A stretch of DNA of 64,000 nt, from contig JACDQD010000008.1 in the NCBI GenBank assembly GCA_019843655.1, positions 13,860,442-13,924,441 of the forward strand, read 5' to 3'. Positions 1 through 12,369 of this stretch are shown here, in pieces. The DNA is from Lethocerus indicus. Taxonomy: Eukaryota; Arthropoda; Insecta; Hemiptera; Belostomatidae. The notes beneath the pieces are model-generated. The model had not been told where the DNA came from. It saw only the letters and a program-made list of their open reading frames with translations, and did not search any database. Positions within the stretch are counted from its first letter, which is position 1. Each line of letters starts with the position of its first letter. The translations under genes were made by a program, and so were the position numbers.

Positions 1-205
1 TCTTTTGTTCTGTCCTTGTTTTGGGAATATCATTGTTTTTTGGATTGGGAAGGATTTTGTTAAGCAGTTTATACCTTTCTAGAATTATCAGGATGGGGAG
101 GAATGGAGTTGGTCATTGAATAGTATTAAGGGTTGATATTCACTCCCATGTTCACCCTGCTAATTCTACTCATTCCTCCCAATCCATAAAACTATATATA
201 TAGAG

Positions 206-211
<6 letters not shown>

Positions 212-286
<75 letters not shown>
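212..286. repeat. (AT)n microsatellite
   Basis: An essentially perfect TA dinucleotide tract of about 75 bp, preceded by a shorter TATATATA run at about 193-201. Confidence 0.95.
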
Positions 287-289
<3 letters not shown>

Positions 290-2240
290 GGTTTGTTATC
301 GGTCGGTTGATTTTTAACACTGTTAATAATGTTATAGTAAACTTGTTTTAGGAAAACTTCGATTAGCAGCTCAGTTCCAGACTCCAATTGATTTTTTGTA
401 AGAGATTCATTCAGAATGAGTTTGTAGTACAAGCAAGGTAACTGATCTCAAGTACGTATTACAAAGTCTGTTTTATATGTATAAAAAATTGCTTCATTTC
501 TGATGGCTATTATTTCTAAATTATGTGATATAGGTTATTAGTATTATTTGTTATTTCCTGTTAAATATTTTTCTATTCAATTTGTATATCCTCCATAGAG
601 CTTTTGGTTAAGATACTGCAGTAGTATTATTACAATCCTGAAGAAATATTTTTTATTCGTGTCTGAATGATCAATGAATGTACATTTTTTTAACCTTTGT
701 GTTTATTTTATGATGCTATGTTGGTTTGTGTAAAATCAGTACATTCGTGTAATTTAAAATAAATTAGATGCAGTCAATTGCATGAATTAGAACAGATGAG
801 AATATTTGTATTGACATAAGAATTTTAATAATGAATGGTTCAAGTCAATTACATCAATTTATTCCTTTCTAATAATCTAATTTAAATTGTTGAGGCATCA
901 AATTTTGATTTAAACAATGTTACTTTTCTGTGTTTTATAACTTTTAAATTTGTTTTTAATTTAAACAATTGTGTACTGTTACTTCTGAAACTATTTTAAA
1001 TAATCTTATTTACATTAATGTATAAAAAAGCCTTTTAACCCTTTTTGTTTTTATTTCTATTTAAGGAGAGAACATTATAATTGAACAAAAATTGTTTTTG
1101 AGGCTTTAACAATAATTCCTAAGGAATATATTTTTATAATCTTTAATTCTGTATAGAGTTTATTATCTTTACATTATTGTAGTATCATTTTATCAGTTTA
1201 TTGTTAATATTATCTTGACTTATTGTCATTTAAATTATTTTATTGTGAAGGTATAATGCTCTCACATCATACTAAGATAATTCTATCATTTTTGGGACAC
1301 TATGGCAATAAATAATGCAATAAAAAACACCTCTTTATTTATTTATGTATTAATGACTTTGTATCCAAATGATTTGTCCACTGTCCATCTTATCAAATTG
1401 CTTTGATATAGATAGCTCTTTCAATAATGAATTTTTGATAAATTAATATTACATATTTAAATTTTTGTGTAACAAATTAAAGTTTTGTTTTTGTTGGCAG
1501 CATTAACACAGTACAAAGTCAGAATTTAAATCCTCATAATAAATGAGAATTATGCTTTTAAAAATAATTTCATTATTAAAATTATATATTGTTATAATTT
1601 TCAATGTTATTTATTGCTTTATTTATTGTTTCTGTATAATAAAATTTTCTTTGGCCAAGTGAGAGAAAAATGCACAAGTAATGGGAAACTGATCAAACTC
1701 GATTGTATAAATGATATCAAAGCGTCATTTACTTTTATAAAAGCAGTAAAAAGGGTAATAAATGTGTACCACTTACTTTTTCAAGACATTTTATAAGAGG
1801 TATTTTGAAAAGATGTGATTACATTAATAATGTTGATTAATTGAGTTAATTTAATTTTTTAGCATTCCATTATAAAATTATAAATGATGCCCATAATTTT
1901 AGATATAATCATTGTCTTAATTAAATCTGCAGTCTTTTCAAAGTATCGGAAAATTTTATTAATAAATATTACTTTTATATGTAAGCACTAAGTTCCAGTT
2001 TTGTATTTCTATAAGTGATTTATATTTACTTAAATAAAATTGCATTCTGTATTTGGTTTTTTTCATTGCCTTTTAATCAATAAATCAATTGGGATTGCAT
2101 TCCATTGATTTCTGTGATATTTGTCAATGATTTCGAATTATTAGCACTTTGTTGATCTATTTAACTTTCGATTCGAGGGTAACTTTCAATAGCTTAATGA
2201 AGCCCAATTAAAAATCAATTTAATGATTGTAAAAAAATCC

Positions 2241-2262
2241 TATATATATATATATATATATT
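2241..2262. repeat. (TA)n microsatellite
   Basis: A short perfect TA tract inside AT-rich DNA downstream of the zinc finger gene. Confidence 0.9.
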
Positions 2263-2540
2263 AAAGTAATAAATAATGTAAATATCAACATCAGTACAAC
2301 TTTTATTTCCAATAAAACATTTTAAAATATTGTTCATTTTCAATTTAATTTTAATATAAACAAAGATGTCTGTATATTTCTAATACAAACAAAAATTATT
2401 ATTGGTATAACTGGTATTGCTGGACTGATTTTGGTTGCTCACCACCAGTGGTTTTATTAGTACATTGGTGAGTCACAGATATATTGCTTGTCTGTGGGGT
2501 ATCCTGTATACACTTTTGGTGCAAACTTGACACGTAGGAT

Positions 2541-2543
2541 GTA

Positions 2544-2590
<47 letters not shown>
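2541..2590. repeat. (TA)n microsatellite with GTATGTATATG lead-in
   Basis: A TA dinucleotide tract of roughly 50 bp whose left end degenerates into GT/TA mixtures. It lies 3' of the zinc finger gene. Confidence 0.9.
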
Positions 2591-2592
<2 letters not shown>

Positions 2593-2961
2593 CATATATA
2601 TTTTATATGGGAGAGTATTTTTGTTCTTTTGTTGTTGGTGTTAGTTGCAAAGGCCTAACCTGTGAACTACCATATGATCATAAGACATGTCACTCAATCA
2701 AATGCTGACTGATATCACCAAACAGATATTCTGAGTAAAAATAATGATTCAATACACTGAAATAGTGTATTTTGTATACATTTTTATATAGTGAACTTTA
2801 AACCAGTATATGTAATGTTCATGTAACTTAAATGTATTAATATTAAATAAATATTTGCCTATAAAATTATAAACTGCGTAAAATAAAAACGAATATGTTA
2901 CAATTAAGACTCTGAATTCCCATAATATATCACATAAAAGAAAGTATTTGCATGTACAAAA

Positions 2962-3756
2962 CTAATCATGAACTTTGATTCTCGAGATCCTTTTATGCTT
3001 CCTACTATCGATATGTTGAATAAATTGTTCAGGGGAATTTGATGTTATGTTACACTGAGGACAGTAATATTGATTTGAAGGGGTTCGATATATGGATAGG
3101 TCCCTCTGAGACTCTGATGCAGAGCTAGAACATTTCCTCATCCTTTTTATATGTCTAGAACCTTTTTTGTGTATTTCAAGTTGTTCGGGACTGGTGGCTG
3201 TGGTACAGCAGAGGTTGCAGTAGTACCTGTTCTCAGGGGGGTGCCAGAGTGGGTCTTGATCGGAGATGGTCATTGCCACAGGCTCCACAGGAACCCCAGG
3301 GGTGGACCCTGACCCCAACCCCGGTTCCTCCTTAAACTGCCTCATATTTTTTATATGCATCTTCCCGCTGTAGTGCTGAAGCGCTTGGATTTCAGAAGTC
3401 AAAACGACATGACAGACATTGCAGAACGCCGATGTCAATTTTGGCGCGCTCTGACTTCTGACATACTGCTTTTCACGGTCCCATAAGTAGCTCTTCAGTT
3501 TCTTTAGGTGGGGTTTACCTTTGTAATGGGTGTAGGCCGTTATGGGTGTATCGACTTTGACGCAACACAGCTTACATTCTAATGGCAAGCAGAGGTCCGA
3601 CAGTTCTTTAGCGGCCCCCCGCGCCTCTGTACATTTCTCTTCCAATCCCTCGGACTTCTTACTGCTGTTTTTAGTTGAAGTTTGTCCTTTACATAAGTCG
3701 ATTTCGCCATTCGGGGTGGGTCCGTCAGTTTTGGACAGCGTAGGGGATTGGCTCAT
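2962..3756 (-). CDS. Four-finger U1-type C2H2 zinc finger protein (ZNF346/ZNF385/ZMAT-like)
   Basis: A 264-residue protein with four zinc fingers of identical spacing, C-X2-C-X12-H-X5-H, the U1/matrin type rather than the DNA-binding Kruppel type. Finger ligands are C61/C64/H77/H83, C112/C115/H128/H134, C180/C183/H196/H202 and C232/C235/H248/H254. Each is followed by a basic patch (for example HLKKLK, HIKNMR, HIKRMRK, HKRISR). In the ZNF346/ZNF385/ZMAT family such fingers bind double-stranded or structured RNA, usually in the nucleus; that role is inferred here from family. The first 50 residues are polar and probably disordered. The ATG is the first in frame after an in-frame TGA 11 codons upstream. 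A pyrimidine-rich tract ending TACGCAG just before CGATG looks like a splice acceptor, so a 5' non-coding exon further right is likely. The coding part is a single exon. I cannot assign the exact orthologue. Confidence 0.88.
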   Translation of the reverse strand: MSQSPTLSKTDGPTPNGEIDLCKGQTSTKNSSKKSEGLEEKCTEARGAAKELSDLCLPLECKLCCVKVDTPITAYTHYKGKPHLKKLKSYLWDREKQYVRSQSAPKLTSAFCNVCHVVLTSEIQALQHYSGKMHIKNMRQFKEEPGLGSGSTPGVPVEPVAMTISDQDPLWHPPENRYYCNLCCTTATSPEQLEIHKKGSRHIKRMRKCSSSASESQRDLSIYRTPSNQYYCPQCNITSNSPEQFIQHIDSRKHKRISRIKVHD

Positions 3757-5022
3757 CGCTGCGTAGAGAGAAATACAGTGTAAATGTCACGTCCGAAACA
3801 TATAACCCAACTTTACTTCCCTACATAGTTCACAGATACCTACCCCTCAGGGTAGCCAACCTAAACTCTAGTTATCTCCTTACTATCGCGTTGGCAACCC
3901 TGTCACCTAGTATAAAACCTACCTATATAAAACACAAAGATATCTCCAAATTGCATACCTCCGTCAAATTTCCAGTAATAATGCCTGATATTACACCACT
4001 CCTTATTCGTTAACATTCGTTTCTTATCGCGTTATGAAAGAAATCAATTCCATTTTTCGAATCTGCTCATCGCACAACATCAATTATTGGTAAGCCTGAC
4101 ACCCGAAGGTTTCCGCTCTATTCGCAGCCGGAAACCCATATCTAATTTTGGATTAAATTTTATTTAAAAATAACGAGGAAGCGTAAAATCTTGAAGCTAG
4201 TTTTTTCGTATATTTTTTCGTCTATGCCGCTTTAATTGGAATTCACGAACCCCATTTCGAAAAAAATATAATGCCGGATCTTTTCTGATAAGCAGTTCGT
4301 TTAAATCTGTAGTATTTAAATGGAGATTTCGTTAAATTAATGCGAATGGATACGAACAACTTAAATAAATATTGAATTGGATTCGAGGAAGTAAGTTTTT
4401 CATAAATAGTGTTCTAATCATCTATTTACTTCGTTGTCGTTTTCTAATCGGTGGTCGAGGGACTGAGTTAGGTACAATGACGTGATTTAAGCAAACGCCA
4501 AGCAATATTTTGTAAGAGAAACAGAATAGCAGAAAAAACATAAAAGAAATAATTGACTTTAGCAAACATATTTTAGATGTTTGTCTGTTTAATTTTGTTT
4601 TCGATATTATTGTTTCGATAACATTTTCCCCATTAATCCTTTACACAAAGTTAGAAGTGTGATATATATCATATTAATTTTTTTTGTTACTTTCTGAGTC
4701 TACTGATGGTCAGTGTTTTACAAAGTTCAGAGGAAAATTGTTAGGATAATAATAATAGTCATGTTAGGGTAAATAATGATTAGTAATGACTTTTAAATAA
4801 TAATTATTCTAGTTTGAATTCAAAATTATTTTTTTAGTAAGATTTACTGCTCGAGCATCCAATGAAAGGATGACAGATGAATAAAATCAGTACAAATTCT
4901 TTACTTAATTTTAGTAATCTAATACTACTTCCGTATTTCAGTATAGGAACTATAAACTATTGCCAATAGGATACTCAGCCTCATAAGGATAAAAAACTGA
5001 GACATGAGACAATGTTTGACCT

Positions 5023-5092
5023 TATTAACTAACTCTAATAAACTGGCTTAAGTTAACTAATTCTAATAAACTTGAAATAATTCTAATAAACA
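5023..5092. repeat. Three-copy ~27-bp minisatellite
   Basis: Three imperfect units sharing the core TTCTAATAAAC (one copy CTCTAATAAAC), spaced 26 to 27 bases apart. Confidence 0.7.
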
Positions 5093-7883
5093 TATTCAGA
5101 ACTGGAAGTGATTGTTGAACTCAAACCAACTAAAAGTTAAATGAGAGTAAACGGAATGAATTTGGGGTTAGTGGAGGGAAATTTGTATTTCTTGCAAGAA
5201 TGAAATAAGCCCTCCCCATCCATTTTCAATTTTCTTAAGAGAAAAGAAAATTTGCACCAATCATGGCTGTATACTATCTGTTAAGGTTCTTTAACCACTA
5301 ACCGGTTGTTATATAATTCAAATAATTGAGATCTGGAGATTTTGTACATATTTTAAACAGAAGAAAGATTCGATCCCGTGTGGATTGGATTGACAGATTT
5401 TATTCACGAGTAAAATATATTCTAGGGGGCGGAATTGAAATGAAAATGCCAGCAATACTCGTTTGACCATAAAACATATCACCGATTTGAGATGGCCTGC
5501 AGGAATTTGGGTAATATTAATTCATAAAATAAACAATACATTTAAATGTTTATTAAGAAAAACAAATCGTAATACATCGAACATCACAAGACAATATTAA
5601 CAGTAATATTTAAAATGCTACTTATTATCGTAATATATATTATTAGCGTGCTTTGGCTAGTTTAATAATCACAAATTACGTTTTTATCGTACCGATAAAC
5701 CTTCCGTGAGATCTACAAGTGTACGATTGAGTTACCTTTATATCCGTCTGTTAATGTGTACTTGAATTGGTAGCAAAACTAAACTGTACTCGAGCATTCA
5801 CAATATAAATAAGATTGACCTTTGACTGATTGAGTTTGTGAAACACAGTGCATCGAATAGAATAGAATCCATTGAGATTATCTATAAAACGTAACGTTCA
5901 TAAGTGTTCTTTATTTTTCAAAGCGACTTTACTCCGGAATAAATGCTAAATATAAAATACTAAAACGTACAATTTATATATACACCATATAACACTAATA
6001 TAAATTCATAGGCGATGAATGGTATTCATTTCATTTTTTGTTCAATAATAATAATTATAATAATAATAATCATAACGATGATGTTAATAAAATGTCGATA
6101 TACTTTAAATTATTTATCGGATGAATAGTAAGTACGAACGATATAAAACAATCGGTTTCCCTCCTCGTTTCTTTTTGGTTTAGGGAACCGTTTTTTGCTC
6201 GTTATCTTTGGTTGTTTGGGTTGTGAGTAGTGTCTTGGTTGTGTGTCTTGTGCGGGGCTCAGTAGCTCCCCCACCATCACCTCCCCGCCGGCTCTCCCTT
6301 ACTTAACCAACCCAATTCAATCATGAAACGTTTCTCGGTTCCGATTTTGTCAAACCTCCATTCGCACACTTTCATAAAGGAAACTTTATAAAGAAGTTGA
6401 TATAACGAAATTTGCTAGCAAATATTTCATTCTTACATTAGAAGCGCGAATGTAGAGCTCTTATAGGTTTCTAAACGCTAAGAGTTATTTAAGATGATTC
6501 TTTCTTCTTGACTTGGAATATCACGAGTCCGATGTTGTTTCCACTAGACTAAATACACGGTCCTGAGCTTTGCTTCGTCAGTACCAGATCGGATGCCAAT
6601 GAAACATTCTGTTACTGCCCTGTTACTTCTCTAGAGTCTGATTGACCAGATTATTATAGGAATTTTATCGCATTTTTATCATTTTGTTGTAGCACAGTAG
6701 TAACAGCGTGCTCCACCAGCAGCCACGAGAATATCCTCCAAGACGTCCACTCTGAATGTAGACATAGCATGCGCCAGCTTTTATTAAGGACACGTGAAAT
6801 TCTGACGCCTTCTCCTAAAATATATTAAAATAATAAATATTGTTAACACGATGTTGGGATTTAATCGTGAGTAAGGGAGAACCGTTTGATTTTAGCGCCC
6901 CTCTTCCTTTCTTATGTTATTGCTACAGCCATGAAGGCAAAATTGATCTGATTACTTGTTTATCGGAACTACGAGCATTTTTTTTTTAATTTTGATTATA
7001 TAAGAATTTCTCGAGGGCGACCAAGTAGGTAGCAAATTCGGGGACCCCGACGTCGCTTTAAACTAAATCTATTACATTTTATTATAAATGACTGTCCTAT
7101 CTATTTATTAAATACCTACCTAACCGACTATTTATAACAAACGCTAAATTTCCTAGCGCGCGGCTTTCGAATACGCTTAAATATTCTTCCCTCGTATTCC
7201 ATTAATAATATATACATTTATATGTAAGTATATATACGCGTATATATATATATATACACATAAATACATAAGTATACATAGTACTATCTACTCTGAACTT
7301 GTATAAATATGAATGAGTAGGTATTCGTAAAGCGATATTAAAAACCTGTTTTCATTTTCAACGGAAATATTTACTCTTATTTTAATCCTGAAATTGTTAC
7401 CCCATCGCTGTATCTTTGCGAACGCCGCCGTACCTGAAAAATATATACCGAATAGAAACAGAAATGAGTGAAGATTTCATAAGAAAAGGAAAAACCAAGT
7501 CGTCCGTCGGCATAAATTAAACGAGACTGGCATTTCGATGAAAGACGAGACGTGACGTTAACGTCTTTGATTACTGTTTTTCAAGTCGGCAGCGAGTGCG
7601 GATTCCCGCCAACCGAATATATATCGTCACCTTCAATAAATTAAATATCTACCCGAATAGCCGTGTTCTACAGATTCATTGCTGTGTTCCGCATTGTAAA
7701 TGTTAGTTACGAGATTGTTTTTCTCCAGGCCGAGGGGCGACACGACGCCCGGCCGACGTTTCAACAGGTGAGCGCCGGGACTCGTGCGATGGTCGATTCC
7801 GGCACTAAATTATAAAAAGGGAAAAATGAACCGTTAGTTTTTTTTTCTGCCACTATCGATTGCCAGTTCGGACGTGGGGTCGG

Positions 7884-7947
7884 TAGGTGTTGGTGGTGTT
7901 GGTGTTGGTGGTGTTGGTGGTGTTGGTGGTGGTGGTGGTGGTGGTGG
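7884..7947. repeat. GGT/GTT trinucleotide repeat in the Ggamma30A 3' UTR
   Basis: A run of GGT and GTT triplets on the plus strand, which is ACC/AAC in the Ggamma30A transcript. It begins about 28 bases past the TAA stop, so it lies in the expected 3' untranslated region. Confidence 0.9.
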
Positions 7948-7974
7948 CTGCCTCGACACGTTAGCCCGTCCGCT

Positions 7975-8080
7975 TTACATAATGACGCACTTCCCTTTCT
8001 CCGCCCAAGGGTTGTTTTTCTTGTCCGGGGCGTGGATCAGGGGATCGTTCTTCTCGTTCTCCTCGACGTACTCCCGCATC
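7975..8080 (-). CDS. Ggamma30A: Ggamma30A last coding exon (G protein subunit gamma-e, C-terminal half)
   Basis: This exon encodes the C-terminal 34 residues of a G-protein gamma subunit and its stop codon. It starts with [18 protein letters not shown], has the family NPW motif, and ends in the CaaX box CVIM. A terminal Met predicts farnesylation, which anchors the beta-gamma dimer to membrane. The exon begins at a clean acceptor (GGCCAG before G-ATG), giving a phase-2 junction that matches the donor of the other exon. In Drosophila the orthologue, gamma-e, pairs with Gbeta76C in photoreceptors for phototransduction; that role is inferred by homology. With the partner exon the family length would be exactly 72 residues. 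The TAA stop is followed by an ACC-rich 3' UTR. Several frames overlap here; this is the only one that matches a family. Confidence 0.93.
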
Positions 8081-9166
8081 CTGGCCGAACACAAAAATCA
8101 AATATTTGAAAAAATATTTTTGAAAAAATATTCACTCTTTTGTGATTGATAGAATTTTCATAATCATGTTTGCAGACTGGTGAATTAATCTCGAATTGGT
8201 GTAATAATCCCAGGGCAAAATTCTTTCCCCAGTCCTGTTTATACCGAAGGAATAGCCCGAACAATTAATTAAATTCAGATTAAATGTTATTCGCTTGTTA
8301 GATTAGCGAAGGAGCACTCCGGCTACAATGTGACTGCACATTGTTCATGGCCTAGGTTAGGACCGAACAAGCTGGCGGGGTATTTCATACCCTCCAGGAC
8401 AACGGCGAAGGTATCCACAATAGAATTATGTTTCCGTTTTGAAAGTTACGAGGTATAATTGTCTGGAAAGTAATCGTGCGCGTAGGAAAGGCGAGCCGAG
8501 ATACACAGAACGCAGTACCTACAGAACATTCAACAGGTAATCTATATGCAATACAAACGAAAGCCCCCCACTGACTCTCATCACTAATTCTCTTCCTTCC
8601 CCTACAGAAGATAAACTGAAATTTGGCTGAATTATTCCCTAAGTTGTACTAGAAAAAAAGTAAGCTGTCGGAATTTAGATTATACGCCCTAACGATTGAA
8701 AAGGATTACGACCTAAATTTCAAATCTCAACGTTTTAATTCCCATAATTTTTCCTGATGGATTTCAGGGTGCTAAAATTGTGCCCAATCATCAGAGAGCT
8801 GAAATTTGGTAGATTATGTATTACCTTCTAACTTAATTACTTATTCTTTGTTTTGGTTTTGGGTAAAATGCACAGATCGGAAACACAGATCACAAAAAAA
8901 AATAACATTATTTACGGTTCTTAGCAAGATCCGAGAAGCAACACGGTGATGTGAATAAAACAAAGGGGTGATTTAAAAACGAAACTGTATCTCGATTGAA
9001 TGTCTTGTAGATACTTAAGTTGGTCATAAATCAAAAGTTGACTTTTTAAACTTTTTAAGTCATTCTAACTACACCATTTAAAAGCCAATTTAGTTGCGGA
9101 CTTCTTTATTTTATTCAGCTCCCTGTGGGGATTCTTGAAACATAAACATATACTTTTCCTTAATGT

Positions 9167-9660
9167 GGTATGTAATATGTCAAAAAGATAATGTAAGAGT
9201 TGTTTTGTAATATAAATTATAATAATACTTTAGACTACCCGTTAGATTAAAAACAGAATATTACGTCGAGTCGAGTATAAATAATTTATTTATTATTCCG
9301 ACTACTACTAATACTGGTACTGGCGCTGTACAACATTTGTGGTGCGGGGAATTCTATGGGAGAGTCCCGTGACAGTTTCGAAACTCTTTTCCGTATAAGA
9401 GATTGCATAAGGTAGTATGCAGTATGTCAAAAACACAAACTGAGAACTGTTGTCCTGTCGTCAAATAAGTTCTATGTTAATTTGCCTGCAGATTAAAAAC
9501 GGAATATTGCGTTGGACCGAGTACCGGTACTGTTGCCGTACAATACTCGGGGGCGTTGGAGAACTTCTAAGGGACATTCTCGTAACAGTTTCAAAACAGT
9601 TTCCATTCGAGCCCAAACGAGCCGGAGGAAGACAATGGGTAAATGGTGGGAGGACATCGG
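9167..9660. repeat. Diverged 247-bp tandem duplication
   Basis: Two consecutive units about 247 bp long. The shared landmarks are ATGTCAAAAA (9177 and 9424), GATTAAAAAC followed by a GAATATT core (9245 and 9491), a TACTGG/TACTG plus GTACAA block, and a GTAACAGTTTC-like block near the end. Spacing between matched landmarks is 246-247 bases, so it is one tandem duplication with considerable later divergence. Confidence 0.75.
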
Positions 9661-10800
9661 ATTGCCCACTTTGATCCAATATTAAAGTAAAGTCCGGATG
9701 GTGAGATGAGGCGTCCCCTCCCTCTCGAGCACTTCAATTTGTAATTCAGAGTTTGGAGCCGCCGCCCCCCTTCAATTCAGAAACCCCCCAGCAGAGGAAA
9801 CCAAACCCAACCGCTCAGACAACGATAAAACGACGAAATCGGAAGTCTCTTAAACTCCATTTTTTGGGTTTCTCGACAAGCATTTTCTTTGCCGGTACCA
9901 AACAACATAAGTACCTCACTATAGATATACATATATTTATACGTATGATAAATACTAATGTATACAAGAAAATATATTAAAAATAATAAAATATAAATAT
10001 TAAATGTAACAAACTTCTTTAAACAATGGTACACGTTGGTACTCCTAGGTGTAAGTAAGGCCTCAACCAATTTACTAGAAATATACAACAATATAGCTCA
10101 ACGATTGTTTAGATCACCGAAATATGTAAATAAGAATTTCTATGTAAATATTTCTATTTTCAATTCTAGGGACGTTCCTACGACATTGTAGTAATATTAC
10201 AAACTCTAACGATTTTATAAACAGCTTATCAAATATGTCCGAATTGTGGCTTCGGTATAGCTCCAAAACCGGCTTCAAATATGCTGTAGAAACATTATAT
10301 CGCATACAGTACAAATTAATGAGGTGACTAAATATAATTAGAACAACGGAATAACTCCAAATTTTGGATAAACAACCGACGGTTTGGAGTCAACTAAACT
10401 TTAGATAATAATTTACTATTATAATTAGTCCCGTTTTTTTCAACTTTGCGCTCCTACTTTAAAAAAATATACTCTTATTGTCTGGAGCATCAATTCTAAT
10501 TTTTAATATACGAGTAGTATATTCCGGCGATTTACATTAAGAATATAGCCGGCCAGAAAAGTATCTGATCGATACAAGAGACCCGCAGTGGCGCCTCGGT
10601 TCCGATTCGAAATTTTTGCCTGCCATCCCAGTTAACTCCGGCCGTTCTCTGAAAGTCACAAGCAGAGGGCATAAGACGGAAAGCTAGTTACAGGGAATTC
10701 GGTTGAGTTCGTTATTGGGGCAGAGAGAAAGCCGTGGGAATGAAAAGGGCGGCGGGTGGGAGGGATCGCCTGAAATAAAATAAGCCCCAGCTCTCAAACT

Positions 10801-10910
<110 letters not shown>

Positions 10911-11065
10911 TGAGCACAGAACCCCTCCGAGGATTACGATTTCCTCCTTCATTCAATTAACAGTTTCTAGCCGAGCTTAATGCAACTCATTTCCCATCTC
11001 TAACTCGGCTCTCTATTTGTTTCTTTTTTTCACTTGTATTACTTAAATTACTTCTACCTTCCTCC

Positions 11066-11068
<3 letters not shown>

Positions 11069-11113
<45 letters not shown>
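11069..11113. repeat. (TA)n microsatellite
   Basis: A perfect TA dinucleotide tract of about 45 bp. Confidence 0.95.
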
Positions 11114-11115
<2 letters not shown>

Positions 11116-12357
11116 GCTTAATAGAATTTGAGTTGCTCAGTGAATTACAACTTCATTGTTTGATTACGAAAAATTATTTCAGCACAATAATTATTAACCC
11201 GGATGAAATTTTTATACTGTTTATACTAGTTACCGGCACACTAATTATTCAAATTAAATCTTCCCCCAAATAGCATTAACCGTTCGTTAATTACGAACGC
11301 AATTACTATAAATCATTAAATAAAAATTTAATCGGACCCGAGGAGACTAAAAATCGAGCAAAAAACTTAAGCCAATTACAAATTCATTAAGGAAATTAAA
11401 ATTATATTACCTTCCCTGGGGTAGGCAAATTTCAAATTATGGATACAATCTCGGATTCGGGCATGGTGAACTTGAATTGGGTGAGATAGGTTATTGAGTA
11501 ATGTAATCATAAGCTAACAGAGCTCTAGAGCTCTTGCTGGCACTCTGTGATATACTGTACATTGATTAAGAGTCCTCCTCCCGAATATTTATCATGGTGT
11601 GGAATGCAGTTTTCCTCCCGGTGGAGCCCCCGAACGTGAGAACTAGTGGTACTGCCTTCCCGGTGTTCCTTCCGCGTTGAACGAGAGCCATTGGCTGAAG
11701 TTAAGCTGGATTTCGCTTAACGACTGCAGGCGGCCGTGTTCCTCACTTTGCCTTCACTAGTTCGCAAATAAATCAGCGCTCTTTTTCACTCAATCATTTC
11801 TCATAGTAACAGCTATTATTTACTACGTATTATTTAGTTAGTATTAGTAGAGTATTATTTATTTACGATACAATAATGATTAATTTTTTAAACCGCTCTG
11901 CAAGACGTAAGACTTTTTGTCTACTTTCACTACTGATTATTAATACGAAAATAAATTTATTTAATACGTATAATATTTGAGCTAAGCTCATAATTTACCC
12001 AATTTTCGGAAAACTTGATTTAATTCGCAGTGCCGAATCGATTGAATTCGCAGGACGGGAATTAAGTTACATCGTGCCGTAAAACTTGATTCACCATGAG
12101 TAACACTAGCAAACCCCTGCTGACTATAGCATACAGTTATAGTTGTTTAAAAAAACGTGAACGCTAAACTCACGAATTTAATTTAAAAAAGAAAAACATT
12201 GTCTGATTATATTATTGCGAGGTACGGCGCAACGTGATACACGAACTCAAGACGCCGAAGTATCGCCGGTTTGCCGACTCACGGCGCCGTAATCGACGGC
12301 ACTACATTACAGCGACATCTACGTACGAACTGCTGTATATACTTACGAGAACGTATT

Positions 12358-12369
12358 TTTTCGAACCTT
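12358..12369. repeat. Target-site duplication, left, LINE copy 1
   Basis: TTTTCGAACCTT, identical to the sequence at 13072-13083. It sits directly next to the element's A-tail (T-run on the plus strand). Confidence 0.85.

Larger units (their letters stand above)
1..2961. other. AT-rich non-coding region, no gene seen
   Basis: This region is strongly AT-rich, with no open frame that looks protein-like; the one 60-codon frame near 1614 starts at TTG. It holds three long (AT)n tracts, listed separately. A good-looking plus-strand acceptor (T-rich tract then GGCAG) lies near 1482-1500, but no exon could be recognised after it. Because the zinc finger gene reads leftward, the right part of this block probably includes its 3' untranslated region. 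A minus-strand AATAAA (TTTATT on the plus strand at about 2302-2307) is one possible polyadenylation signal. Confidence 0.6.
3757..7974. other. Region between the zinc finger gene and the last Ggamma30A coding exon
   Basis: No protein family is recognisable here. On the minus strand it should contain the 3' untranslated region and polyadenylation site of Ggamma30A, followed by the promoter or 5' exons of the zinc finger gene. A minus-strand AATAAA (TTTATT at 7104-7109) could end the Ggamma30A transcript. Other contents are a three-copy, roughly 27-bp minisatellite at about 5023-5092, an AAT-rich tract near 6045-6070, a GC-rich patch at about 6250-6295 within otherwise AT-rich DNA, and a short (TA)n at about 7241-7257. 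Confidence 0.5.

Noticed and set aside
7871..8149. Glycine-rich plus-strand frame (91 codons)
   Set aside because: Translation of the GGT repeat followed by the antisense of the Ggamma30A exon.
8037..8264. 75-codon frame overlapping the last Ggamma30A exon
   Set aside because: It is a shifted frame of the real exon; the family match ([19 protein letters not shown]) is in the other frame.
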